Positions 1 through 5,644 of a stretch of 13,482 nt of DNA are shown here, piece after piece (the stretch's first letter is position 1; every line of letters begins with the position of its first letter). The notes under the pieces were generated by a model. It saw only the letters and a list, made by a program, of their open reading frames with translations, had not been told where the DNA came from and made no database searches. This stretch comes from Bacillota bacterium (GTDB lineage Bacteria; Bacillota; Bacilli; Bacillales; Cytobacillaceae), in the NCBI GenBank assembly GCA_030705745.1, contig JAUZPT010000038.1:1-13482 (forward strand), in the 5' to 3' direction. The position numbers and the translations under genes were made by a program.

Positions 1-77
1 AACTCCTTAAGTGAACAGTAAAAATGTCCTTCATCCCTTTGTAAAAGAAATACTTAAATATATTAATTTAATAACCA

Positions 78-851
78 TTATAAAATATTAGCTGATTTTG
101 AAACGGTAGGAGAGACTGTTTTAATAAAGATTAAAGTTTCGTCGACAATTTTTTGTTTATCATGATCCATCGTTGCGACATGGTAGGAATTTTCAAGGAT
201 GATCGATTTTTTTAACTGAGAAGAGATGTTTGAATAAATGTCATCCGAATTTTCAGGAGGAACGACATGATCCTCTTTAGATTTTATAATTAGTGCAGGG
301 CAAGAAACACGTGATAATATCCGTTCTGTCCGAACGAGCAAGTGTAACAGGTTTTTAATGGCGGCCACTGGAACTGAATTATACACAATTTCATAAACAT
401 TCTCTGCCTTAATATCTGGTCTATCTTCCGGTATGAATCTTATCGTTTGTTCAGTTAAATAGGATTGATAGCTTGGAACAGATAAGGCAGCGTTTATCGT
501 GATGATTCCACTTAGAGGAACAGAAAGACTAGCCAAATTCAGTGCAAGTGCGCCACCCATGGATTGGCCTATGACAAATACTTCGCGGCAGGATTTTTTT
601 AAGAAAGAATATGCTTGATAGATATTGTTAATCCAGTCATTAAAATGGCAAGCCTCCAGTTCATGATAGTGGGTCCCATGTCCTTCAAGTCTTGGAGCAA
701 AGACGGTAAACCCTTCGCTTGCAAACCTTTCTCCAACATAGCGTACGCTTTGAGGAGTTCCATTAAACCCATGGCAAATTAGAATTCCAATTTCATTTCC
801 TTTAAAAAAGAAAGAATCTGCGCCATCAATGATTGAATAGTGTTTTTCCAT
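78..851 (-). CDS. Est30-like carboxylesterase (alpha/beta hydrolase)
   Basis: Predicted cytoplasmic serine esterase of 257 aa that would hydrolyse short- to medium-chain esters; the natural substrate is not known. The alpha/beta-hydrolase landmarks are all present: oxyanion-hole HGFNG at residues 27-31, nucleophile elbow GQSMGG with Ser97, acid Asp194 in KSKEDHVV, and His224 in NSYHVA. Length and triad spacing fit the Geobacillus Est30 family (from memory). No signal peptide or membrane segment is visible. The reading frame is open further upstream, but the ATG at 851 is chosen because AGGAGG lies 8 nt before it; the longer version would translate the riboswitch. The leader carries a SAM-I riboswitch and a terminator ending almost at the ribosome binding site, so expression should fall when SAM is plentiful. 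A monoacylglycerol lipase role is possible but less likely. Confidence 0.9.
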   Translation of the reverse strand: MEKHYSIIDGADSFFFKGNEIGILICHGFNGTPQSVRYVGERFASEGFTVFAPRLEGHGTHYHELEACHFNDWINNIYQAYSFLKKSCREVFVIGQSMGGALALNLASLSVPLSGIITINAALSVPSYQSYLTEQTIRFIPEDRPDIKAENVYEIVYNSVPVAAIKNLLHLLVRTERILSRVSCPALIIKSKEDHVVPPENSDDIYSNISSQLKKSIILENSYHVATMDHDKQKIVDETLIFIKTVSPTVSKSANIL

Positions 852-872
852 ATGATCTCCTCCTAAATAAAA

Positions 873-901
873 ACTCTTTTTGCCTTGGCTGCAAAAAGAG
901 T
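873..901 (-). terminator. Terminator of the minus-strand SAM riboswitch
   Basis: On the minus strand ACTCTTTTTGC (901-891) pairs perfectly with GCAAAAAGAGT (883-873) around a 7-nt loop, and TTTTATTT follows directly. The esterase AGGAGG begins right after the T-rich tract, so this is the expression platform. The segment AAAAGTG just after P1 can pair with CACTCTTTT of the left arm with one bulge, a plausible antiterminator. Confidence 0.85.
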
Positions 902-913
902 GCGGAGACACTT

Positions 914-1014
914 TTATCAACCAAAGCCATAGCTTTGCTGGTGGGAGCACCTTGCAGTTTGCAGGTTGCTGTGAAGTCGTAGAGCCAGATCTCTCGTTCA
1001 CTCTTGATAATTTT
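914..1014 (-). promoter_or_regulatory. SAM-I (S-box) riboswitch aptamer upstream of the esterase
   Basis: Read on the minus strand, this shows the ordered S-box landmarks: P1 arm TTATCAAGAG (from 1010), CTGGCTC, CAGCAACCTGC, AAGGTGCT, then ACCAGC and a closing arm TTGATAA (920-914) that pairs with TTATCAA. CTGCAAACTGCAAGG fits P3 and AAAGC..GCTTT fits P4. The kink-turn segment reads TACGAC instead of the usual GATGAA, so the aptamer is somewhat divergent, yet the overall match is specific. With the terminator at 873-901 it would act as an OFF switch: SAM binding stabilises P1 and allows termination. Confidence 0.8.
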
Positions 1015-1059
1015 ATTTTGTTTTTTATAATTCCTTGTTATCCGATAGGTATTAAAGAA

Positions 1060-1089
1060 ATGGTACCATCTTTCCAAAAAAGATGTCAA
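1060..1089 (-). promoter_or_regulatory. Candidate sigma-A promoter for the esterase
   Basis: On the minus strand TTGACA (1089-1084) is followed by an 18-bp spacer and TACCAT (1065-1060), about 50 nt upstream of the S-box P1 arm. The -10 box is weak (4/6). The -35 lies in one arm of a perfect inverted repeat whose other arm supplies the plus-strand -35. Confidence 0.45.
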
Positions 1090-1108
1090 ACATTTTCTTG
1101 ACATCTTT
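1079..1108. repeat. Perfect 11-bp inverted repeat containing two divergent -35 boxes
   Basis: AAAGATGTCAA (1079-1089) and TTGACATCTTT (1098-1108) are exact reverse complements with an 8-nt centre. Each arm reads TTGACATCTTT outward, so each strand gets a consensus TTGACA pointing at its own S-box leader. It could also be a shared operator. It resembles an intrinsic terminator on the minus strand, but nothing obvious is transcribed into it. Confidence 0.7.
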
Positions 1109-1126
1109 ATCCAAAACAATTACATT
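1098..1126 (+). promoter_or_regulatory. Candidate sigma-A promoter for the plus-strand S-box leader
   Basis: TTGACA (1098-1103), a 17-bp spacer and TACATT (1121-1126) would start RNA near 1133, about 20 nt before the riboswitch P1 helix. The -35 is consensus and the -10 matches 4/6. Confidence 0.55.
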
Positions 1127-1151
1127 TTATGTTATAAATTAATATGATTGT

Positions 1152-1256
1152 TTCTTATCAAGAGAGGTGGAGGGAACGGCCCTTTGAAGCCTCGGCAGCA
1201 GACTCAATAGGAGAACTGTGCCAATTCCTGCAAGTATATTGCTTGCGAGATAAGAA
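1152..1256 (+). promoter_or_regulatory. SAM-I (S-box) riboswitch aptamer upstream of the Fbp-family gene
   Basis: A strong SAM-I match: CTTATCAAGAGAGGTGGAGG, then GGCCCTTTGAAGCCTCGGCA, a P3 region and GTGCCAATTCCTGC, then the P4 hairpin GCAAG..CTTGC. P1 is a perfect 8-bp helix, TTCTTATC (1152-1159) with GATAAGAA (1249-1256). The kink-turn TTTGAA is intact. The 3' side of P1 is shared with an antiterminator: AAGAAGAGT (1252-1260) is an exact complement of ACTCTTCTT (1283-1291) in the terminator, the classical S-box OFF-switch arrangement. Confidence 0.93.
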
Positions 1257-1280
1257 GAGTGATTGCTTATTAAAACTGAC

Positions 1281-1308
1281 AAACTCTTCTTGAAAAAGAA
1301 GAGTTTTT
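1281..1308 (+). terminator. Terminator of the plus-strand SAM riboswitch
   Basis: AAACTCTTCTT (1281-1291) pairs perfectly with AAGAAGAGTTT (1296-1306) around a GAAA loop and runs into a T-rich tract. It is the alternative partner of the antiterminator formed with AAGAAGAGT at 1252-1260. Confidence 0.92.
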
Positions 1309-1353
1309 ATTTTTTAACCTAATTGTTAATTTTTTGATGACTTGGGGGGGAGA

Positions 1354-1524
1354 ATGGTGTCTAGACTATCGGAAGTAGTGGAAAACAGAAAAGCGAAATT
1401 AATCGAAGTTCTAATTAATCACAATGTTTTTAAAACAACGGATCAAAGGCATTTGTACGATGTTCCGTTAAATATATTGGAAAGTGAATATAAATTATTG
1501 AGGAAAAAAGAAGAAAAAGCTTAA
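1354..1524 (+). CDS. Fbp-family (Fur-regulated basic protein-like) small protein
   Basis: A 56-aa charged protein with the layout I associate with the FbpA/Fbp family: N-terminal RKAKLIEVLI, then HNVFKTTDQ, RHLYDVPLNILESEYKLL and a lysine/glutamate tail. In Bacillus subtilis, Fbp proteins belong to the Fur regulon and act in iron sparing together with a small RNA; whether this one does so is inference. It has no membrane segment and no cysteine. A G-run with AGA (1344-1353) sits just before ATG 1354. That spacing is tight, so the next codon, GTG 1357, may be the real start. The TTG at 1342 has no ribosome binding site. It is the first gene after the plus-strand S-box leader, and I see no Fur box before it, which is unexpected for this family. 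Confidence 0.7.
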   Translation: MVSRLSEVVENRKAKLIEVLINHNVFKTTDQRHLYDVPLNILESEYKLLRKKEEKA

Positions 1525-1556
1525 AAAGATATTTCTATATCCTGGAATCCATTTAG

Positions 1557-1571
1557 GATATTATTAATATC
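1557..1571. repeat. Short palindrome between the Fbp-like and GNAT genes
   Basis: GATATTATTAATATC is a perfect 7-1-7 palindrome. It partly overlaps a weaker hairpin (ATATCCT with AGGATAT). There is no T-tract, so it may be an operator or an RNA-processing hairpin, or may mean nothing. The two genes are only 77 nt apart and could be co-transcribed. Confidence 0.3.
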
Positions 1572-1601
1572 AACCAAATGAATAGTAACTGGGGTGTTGG
1601 G

Positions 1602-2099
1602 ATGGAAACTGTTATTCGAATAAGAGAATATGACACACGGGACAATGAAGATGTCGTTGATTTAATTTTATCAATTCAGCAAGAGGAGTATGGGATTCCA
1701 ATCTCGAAGGAAGACCAGCCGGATCTTTTTCAAATCGAATCTTTTTACCAAAATGGAAACGGGAACTTCTGGGTGGCTGTCTTTGAAGATAGAGTTGTAG
1801 GCACAATTGCTTTAATAGATATTGGAAACGGTCAGGTAGCTTTAAGGAAAATGTTCGTTAAAGAAGAATTTAGAGGTAAAACTTTAAATACTGCCAATCT
1901 ATTGCTTGAAAAAGCAAAAGAATGGACACGTGAAAAGAACGTGAAGGAAATTTTCCTGGGAACGACGCTGAAGTTTGTAGCTGCACAAAGATTTTATGAG
2001 AAAAATGGGTTTCAGTTAATTGAAAAAGAGGAACTTCCCGAAAGTTTTCCAATTATGCAGGTCGATAGAAAATTTTATAAATACTATGTTCCTTCCTAA
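1602..2099 (+). CDS. GNAT-family N-acetyltransferase
   Basis: A 165-aa protein with the GNAT fold pattern: beta strands FWVAVFEDRVVGTIAL, the core strand VALRKMFVKEEFRG leading into helix LLLEKAKEW, and the C-terminal signature AAQRFYEKNGFQLI. It would transfer an acyl group from CoA to an amine; the substrate is unknown. The CoA pyrophosphate loop reads EEFRGKTLNTA, lacking the second glycine of the usual R/Q-x-x-G-x-G/A motif. ATG 1602 is chosen because GGGGTG (1591-1596) lies 5 nt upstream; the ATG at 1578 has no Shine-Dalgarno sequence. It sits downstream of the S-box/Fbp transcript and may be read from it or from its own promoter. Confidence 0.85.
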   Translation: METVIRIREYDTRDNEDVVDLILSIQQEEYGIPISKEDQPDLFQIESFYQNGNGNFWVAVFEDRVVGTIALIDIGNGQVALRKMFVKEEFRGKTLNTANLLLEKAKEWTREKNVKEIFLGTTLKFVAAQRFYEKNGFQLIEKEELPESFPIMQVDRKFYKYYVPS

Positions 2100-2129
2100 A
2101 TCCACGGATGCATAATAAAAAGAAAATAC

Positions 2130-2159
2130 GGCAGGCATGACCGTGTCTGTCTTAATTTT
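2130..2159 (+). terminator. Probable terminator after the GNAT gene
   Basis: GGCAGGCA (2130-2137) can pair with TGTCTGTC (2144-2151) around a 6-nt loop, followed by TTAATTTT. Two of the eight pairs are G-U, which form only in plus-strand RNA and so favour a terminator in this orientation. The U-tract is interrupted. Confidence 0.45.
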
Positions 2160-2469
2160 CCCATTTTTGTCCCCCTGTTCATTGCCTTGATAAAGCTCCT
2201 TTCCAAATTCTTTTCTGAATAAAATCTTCGACCATTTTTCCAAACTACAATGAAGTCTTCATAGAATTTAAATCGTTGGAGGTGTCCATCTATTTTAATT
2301 CTGAAAAATTGTGTTTATCTTCGTTTATTTTTTACATTATCGCAAAATGACACGAAAGATTTGATAAATCAATGGACAAAAAGTATAAAATATATTGTAT
2401 GATCAATACGAGTTTATAAAACAGAGAATGAAAAAAGATATGATTTTTTCGCAGAGAGGAGGAACGAGC
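2160..2469 (+). other. Intergenic region and leader before the GGDEF-EAL gene
   Basis: Apart from the promoter at 2361-2389, I see no gene here. A minus-strand frame runs through the first part (2243 down into the GNAT gene) without stops, but it has no ribosome binding site. The transcribed leader from about 2396 to 2469 is ~74 nt and shows no strong hairpin. Confidence 0.5.
2361..2389 (+). promoter_or_regulatory. Sigma-A promoter of the GGDEF-EAL gene
   Basis: TTGATA (2361-2366), exactly 17 bp, then TATAAA (2384-2389), each 5/6 to consensus. Expected RNA start is near 2396. TTGATAAATCAA around the -35 is itself palindromic. Confidence 0.7.
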
Positions 2470-4638
2470 ATGCACGAGAAAACCCTTGAGAATTGGGTAA
2501 AAGATGAATTGGAAAAACTACGTGCCAGAGTTAGCGAACTTGAGAGCAGGGAAGATCAATTATTAAAGAAACTCCGCCATAAGGAGGCATTCTATTTAAA
2601 GATTCTTGATGAATTACCTATCAATATTTTCTTGGAGGACTCTGATGGACACACGATTTTTGCGAATAAGCAGGCATGTGAGGCAAATGGGCTGAAATTG
2701 GAAGAACTCGTAGGGAAAACCGTTCATGATTTTTTTCCTGAATACATTGCAAATAAAGTTCGTCAGGATGATCTACAGGTCTGGGAAGAAAAAAGGCTTA
2801 TTACACAAGAAGTGATTACCGGATTTAAAGGCAAGGAATCGCACGCTTTGACAGGAAAAACGATTATCCATATAAATGAATCGGAAGAGGATTTTTTGCT
2901 CGGTTTTGCTTTGGATATTTCAGATCGTGTTCGGGCTGAAACGCTGTTAAGGGAAAGTGAAGAGAAATTCAGGAATCTGATTGAACAGGCAGCCGATAGT
3001 TTGTTTCTACTTGATCTCCATGGCCAGATTATTAATGTTAATTCTGCTGCCTGTGAGCTTTTGGGATATACAAAAGAAGAACTTTTACAGAAAAAGGGGA
3101 ATGTTTTATTTAACACTTTAAGTAATAAAATTTCAACAATTTTCAAAGACGTTTCCGGGAATAAATCCAGCCACTTCGAAGACAAGATAAAAGGTAAAGA
3201 AGCTATTGATATTTCTGTTGATATTAATCTCCGCCAAGTGCAAATCGGGGATAGACCTCTTTTCCTTGCGATGTGCCGGGACATTCGTGATAAGAAGAAA
3301 GCAGAAGCGATGATGGAGCATATGGCTTATCATGATGCATTAACAGGTCTGCCAAATCGATGGTTCATCGAATCTAAGCTACAGCATATCCTTACTTTTA
3401 ATGATGGCCTCGAAACACGATTTGGCATTCTTTTGCTCGATCTTGACCGCTTCAAGGTAATCAATGACAGTTTAGGTCATCAGTCGGGGGACCTTCTCTT
3501 AAAAAAAGTTACAGAACGTCTCCAAAAAGTGATGGAAGAAGGCTGTGTTCTTGCGAGATTCGGCGGGGATGAATTTATCGTGCTTGTTCCTAAATTGCAG
3601 GAAAATAAGAGAGTTTGTATGATTAGCGAAAAAATAATGGGAATTATGGAAGAACCCTTTACTATTCATGACCAAAAATTCACTGTTACAACGAGTATTG
3701 GAATCAGCATATACCCTGAAGATGGAATGGATGCGAATACGCTCATTAAAAATGCAGACTTAGCCATGTATCGTTCGAAAGATCAAGGCAGGAATGAATA
3801 TACGTTCTTCAATGTCTCTATGAATGAATTTGCCATTGATCGAATGGATAAAGAAATACTCCTGCGCCAAGCACTGGAAAACAATGAGTTTGTTCTTTAT
3901 TACCAGCCTAAAATGAACATTCATACCGGGGACTTCCAGGGAGTCGAAGCGTTGATTCGCTGGAAAAAGAACAATGAAATACTGTATCCAGATTCATTTA
4001 TTCACATTGCTGAAGAAACTGGATTAATTGTTCCGATTGGTGAGTGGGTAATAAGAGAAGCGTGCAGGCAGTGTAAGGCTTGGCATGATTCGGGAATGGA
4101 CAAAATAATGGTCAGCGTAAATATTTCGATGCAACAATTCCATAAGCAAAAACTTGAAGAATTAATTGCAGCGATTCTTCAAGAAACAAAATTATCTCCA
4201 GAATCTCTGGAATTAGAATTGACGGAAAGCACAGTCATGAAAAATCCTAAAGAAGCAGCTATTGTTCTTAATAACCTTAAGGCTTTAGGCATTTCTATAT
4301 CGATTGATGACTTTGGAACCGGATTTTCCTCGTTAAGTTATTTGAAACACTTTCCGATTGATATTTTGAAAATAGATCGATCATTTATCACCAATTTAGA
4401 GTGGGATGAGGCGAATACGGCCATTGCTTCAGCTGTAATTTCCATGGCGCGCAGCTTGAATATGAAGGTGGTGGCAGAGGGAATTGAAACAAAAGAACAA
4501 TTGGATTTCTTAAAGGGGAAAAATTGTGATTTTGCTCAGGGATACTTGATTAGCCGCCCGCTAGAAGAATCACACATTACTCATTTCCTCGAAAGAAATC
4601 TAAAATATAATAATAAAACGGCTACCCTCCATCAATGA
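2470..4638 (+). CDS. PAS-PAS-GGDEF-EAL cyclic-di-GMP protein
   Basis: A 722-aa protein without membrane segments, so likely cytosolic. Order: a short coiled coil (~8-38), PAS1 (~40-155), PAS2 (~160-275), GGDEF (~280-450) and EAL (~465-710). The cyclase motif GGDEF is intact (365-369). The residues where an inhibitory RxxD I-site would stand read EEGC, so product inhibition is probably absent. The phosphodiesterase side looks complete: EAL 493-495, Asn551, ELTE 583-586, DDFGTG 613-618, Lys634, Glu670 and Gln690. It could therefore make or degrade c-di-GMP, or use GTP binding at GGDEF to stimulate EAL, with the PAS domains sensing an unknown cytoplasmic signal. ATG 2470 is chosen because AGGAGG (2457-2462) lies 7 nt before it; the in-frame upstream ATG at 2395 sits at the predicted RNA start. 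It is a single-gene transcript. Confidence 0.95.
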   Translation: MHEKTLENWVKDELEKLRARVSELESREDQLLKKLRHKEAFYLKILDELPINIFLEDSDGHTIFANKQACEANGLKLEELVGKTVHDFFPEYIANKVRQDDLQVWEEKRLITQEVITGFKGKESHALTGKTIIHINESEEDFLLGFALDISDRVRAETLLRESEEKFRNLIEQAADSLFLLDLHGQIINVNSAACELLGYTKEELLQKKGNVLFNTLSNKISTIFKDVSGNKSSHFEDKIKGKEAIDISVDINLRQVQIGDRPLFLAMCRDIRDKKKAEAMMEHMAYHDALTGLPNRWFIESKLQHILTFNDGLETRFGILLLDLDRFKVINDSLGHQSGDLLLKKVTERLQKVMEEGCVLARFGGDEFIVLVPKLQENKRVCMISEKIMGIMEEPFTIHDQKFTVTTSIGISIYPEDGMDANTLIKNADLAMYRSKDQGRNEYTFFNVSMNEFAIDRMDKEILLRQALENNEFVLYYQPKMNIHTGDFQGVEALIRWKKNNEILYPDSFIHIAEETGLIVPIGEWVIREACRQCKAWHDSGMDKIMVSVNISMQQFHKQKLEELIAAILQETKLSPESLELELTESTVMKNPKEAAIVLNNLKALGISISIDDFGTGFSSLSYLKHFPIDILKIDRSFITNLEWDEANTAIASAVISMARSLNMKVVAEGIETKEQLDFLKGKNCDFAQGYLISRPLEESHITHFLERNLKYNNKTATLHQ

Positions 4639-4654
4639 GGAACGCCGTTTTTTT
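4615..4654 (+). terminator. Terminator overlapping the stop codon of the GGDEF-EAL gene
   Basis: AAAACGGC (4615-4622) pairs with GCCGTTTT (4644-4651), and CCTC (4626-4629) pairs with GAGG (4637-4640) inside, followed by a run of seven T. The TGA stop (4636-4638) lies in the hairpin, so the last codons form the 5' arm. Confidence 0.85.
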
Positions 4655-5075
4655 GTCCTGTTAATTAGAATTTATGTACACTCGATTAATCTTGAAGACA
4701 ATGATTTTTAAGACGAACGCCCTTGGAACTACAATGAAATAGTTTTTGATAGATTTACTTTGCCATTGCCTGGTTTTATTCATAGCCATCAATCCAAAGG
4801 AATTTTAATTGACAACCAGAGTATATAAAACCAGGCAACAATTAATATTTTATTAACTTCAACTATAAAATCAATGGATAAATTGTGAAGATAAAAAATT
4901 TTCGGATTTTCCTTTCTTACATTTTCATAATACAAAAATGTAAAAATGCAATGCCAAGAATGAAATGACGGAATTTTGTCATAAACATTTGAAGAAAAAA
5001 TGAATTAAAGGATATTCTGATTTTAAAGAAGCCATTTTTTTCTATAATGAAGTTATATTACTGCGGAGGTGCGAT
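4655..5075. other. AT-rich intergenic region without a recognisable gene
   Basis: No convincing coding frame is visible on either strand. It holds a 14-bp inverted repeat (4766-4838), a 9-bp repeat TTACATTTT/AAAATGTAA (4917-4925 and 4935-4943), and TGAC..GTCA around 4965-4980. TATAAT at 5043-5048 is a good -10 box for the gene at 5076, but no clear -35 stands 16-18 bp upstream. Confidence 0.5.
4766..4838. repeat. Widely spaced perfect 14-bp inverted repeat
   Basis: TTGCCTGGTTTTAT (4766-4779) and ATAAAACCAGGCAA (4825-4838) are exact reverse complements separated by 45 bp. The spacer contains TTGACA but no matching -10. There is no T-tract beyond the right arm, so it is not a simple terminator. 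Options are the ends of a tiny mobile-element relic, a cruciform or a regulatory site. Confidence 0.6.
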
Positions 5076-5396
5076 ATGAAAATTACAACTATAATTGAAC
5101 TCGAAAATTGCGAAGTGGAAAAAATGGCGGAAGCCAAGCTAGTCTTTGCTCAGGAACAAATAGAGCAAAATATCATAGAAACGTGTGTGGAAGGTTTTCA
5201 GGTAGGAGATTCAGATACTATTCTTTCGACAGAGGAAGGAATGGAAAAGGTTTTCATTTATTTAAAGGAACAAGGAATTATTCCTTCTAAAGTTGAAGAT
5301 TTTTCTTTTCAAATGCCATCTTGCGAACGCTTAAAAAAGAAAACCTACTGCGTTGAAGATATGCCGCAAAATGTAATATTGTCCTTTATGTGGTAA
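5076..5396 (+). CDS. Hypothetical protein, 106 aa
   Basis: I do not recognise this protein. It begins with ATG 4 nt after a strong GGAGGTG (5065-5071) and ends right at a good terminator, so it is very probably a real single-gene unit. It is acidic in its first two-thirds (IIELENCEVEKMAEAKLVF, EQIEQNIIETCVEGF) and ends in a basic and cysteine-bearing part (SCERLKKKTYCVEDM). The four cysteines are dispersed and form no CxxC motif. It has no signal peptide or membrane helix, and looks like a small alpha/beta cytoplasmic protein. No function can be inferred from the neighbours. Confidence 0.75.
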   Translation: MKITTIIELENCEVEKMAEAKLVFAQEQIEQNIIETCVEGFQVGDSDTILSTEEGMEKVFIYLKEQGIIPSKVEDFSFQMPSCERLKKKTYCVEDMPQNVILSFMW

Positions 5397-5557
5397 GGGA
5401 AGTTCTTTTTGAACTTCTCTTTTTTCATCACCTCAGAAACATAAGAATAGTCACTATCTGGAGGAAGAATATCCATCATTTTTTGGCCGATAATATTTCT
5501 TCCTATGGTTTTGTCAGCTTCGTGAAGTGTGACTTTAATCAATTCATTCAAGTACAT
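5345..5557 (-). CDS. Possible opposite-strand small protein, 70 aa
   Basis: Not recognised. The predicted product starts MYLNELIKVTLHEADKTIG and has a normal-looking amino-acid mix with acidic and basic patches (DILPPDSDYSY, VMKKEKFKKNF). AGGTG lies 4 nt before its ATG, a moderate ribosome binding site. Against it: its last ~50 nt overlap the 3' end of the 106-aa gene, it reads through the hairpin that terminates that gene, and no terminator follows it. Its start also overlaps the likely promoter of the oxidoreductase operon on the other strand. It may be a real small gene, an antisense transcript or a decayed one. Confidence 0.35.
   Translation of the reverse strand: MYLNELIKVTLHEADKTIGRNIIGQKMMDILPPDSDYSYVSEVMKKEKFKKNFPYHIKDNITFCGISSTQ
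5396..5425 (+). terminator. Terminator of the 106-aa hypothetical gene
   Basis: AGGGAAGTTC (5396-5405) pairs with GAACTTCTCT (5411-5420) with one G-U pair and a TTTTT loop, then a T-run. It begins at the last base of the TAA stop. Confidence 0.88.
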
Positions 5558-5571
5558 GGGTCACCTATAAT
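5543..5571 (+). promoter_or_regulatory. Candidate promoter of the 2-oxoacid oxidoreductase operon
   Basis: A perfect TATAAT (5566-5571) stands 17 bp after a weak TTCATT (5543-5548). RNA would start near 5578, placing the cre-like site at about +30 to +45, a position where CcpA can block transcription. Confidence 0.45.
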
Positions 5572-5607
5572 GTAAATGTAAAAGTAGGCCGGAATAATTC
5601 TGTCGAA

Positions 5608-5622
5608 TTGTAAGCGTTTCTA
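5608..5622 (+). promoter_or_regulatory. cre-like catabolite-control site
   Basis: TTGTAAGCGTTTCTA matches the Bacillus cre consensus WTGNAANCGNWNNCW at every defined position except the penultimate C. It lies just upstream of the ribosome binding site of the first operon gene, suggesting CcpA-mediated repression of the oxidoreductase on preferred sugars. Confidence 0.6.
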
Positions 5623-5644
5623 TATGGAGAGGAGGGGAATTTAT

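Noticed and set aside
880..1101. A 73-codon plus-strand frame across the minus-strand riboswitch
   Set aside because: It translates the antisense of the S-box aptamer and terminator, has no ribosome binding site, and is explained by the structured leader.
1079..1108. Reading the 11-bp inverted repeat as an intrinsic terminator on the minus strand
   Set aside because: No minus-strand gene lies upstream that would need it, and both arms supply well-placed -35 boxes toward the two S-box leaders. The possibility is not fully excluded.
4809..4829. Promoter from TTGACA (4809) and TATATAAA (4822)
   Set aside because: The spacer is only 7-8 bp, too short for a sigma-A promoter, and no gene follows within 240 bp.
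5390..5575. 61-codon plus-strand frame between the 106-aa gene and the ATPase gene
   Set aside because: It starts inside the preceding gene, reads through that gene's terminator and lacks a ribosome binding site.
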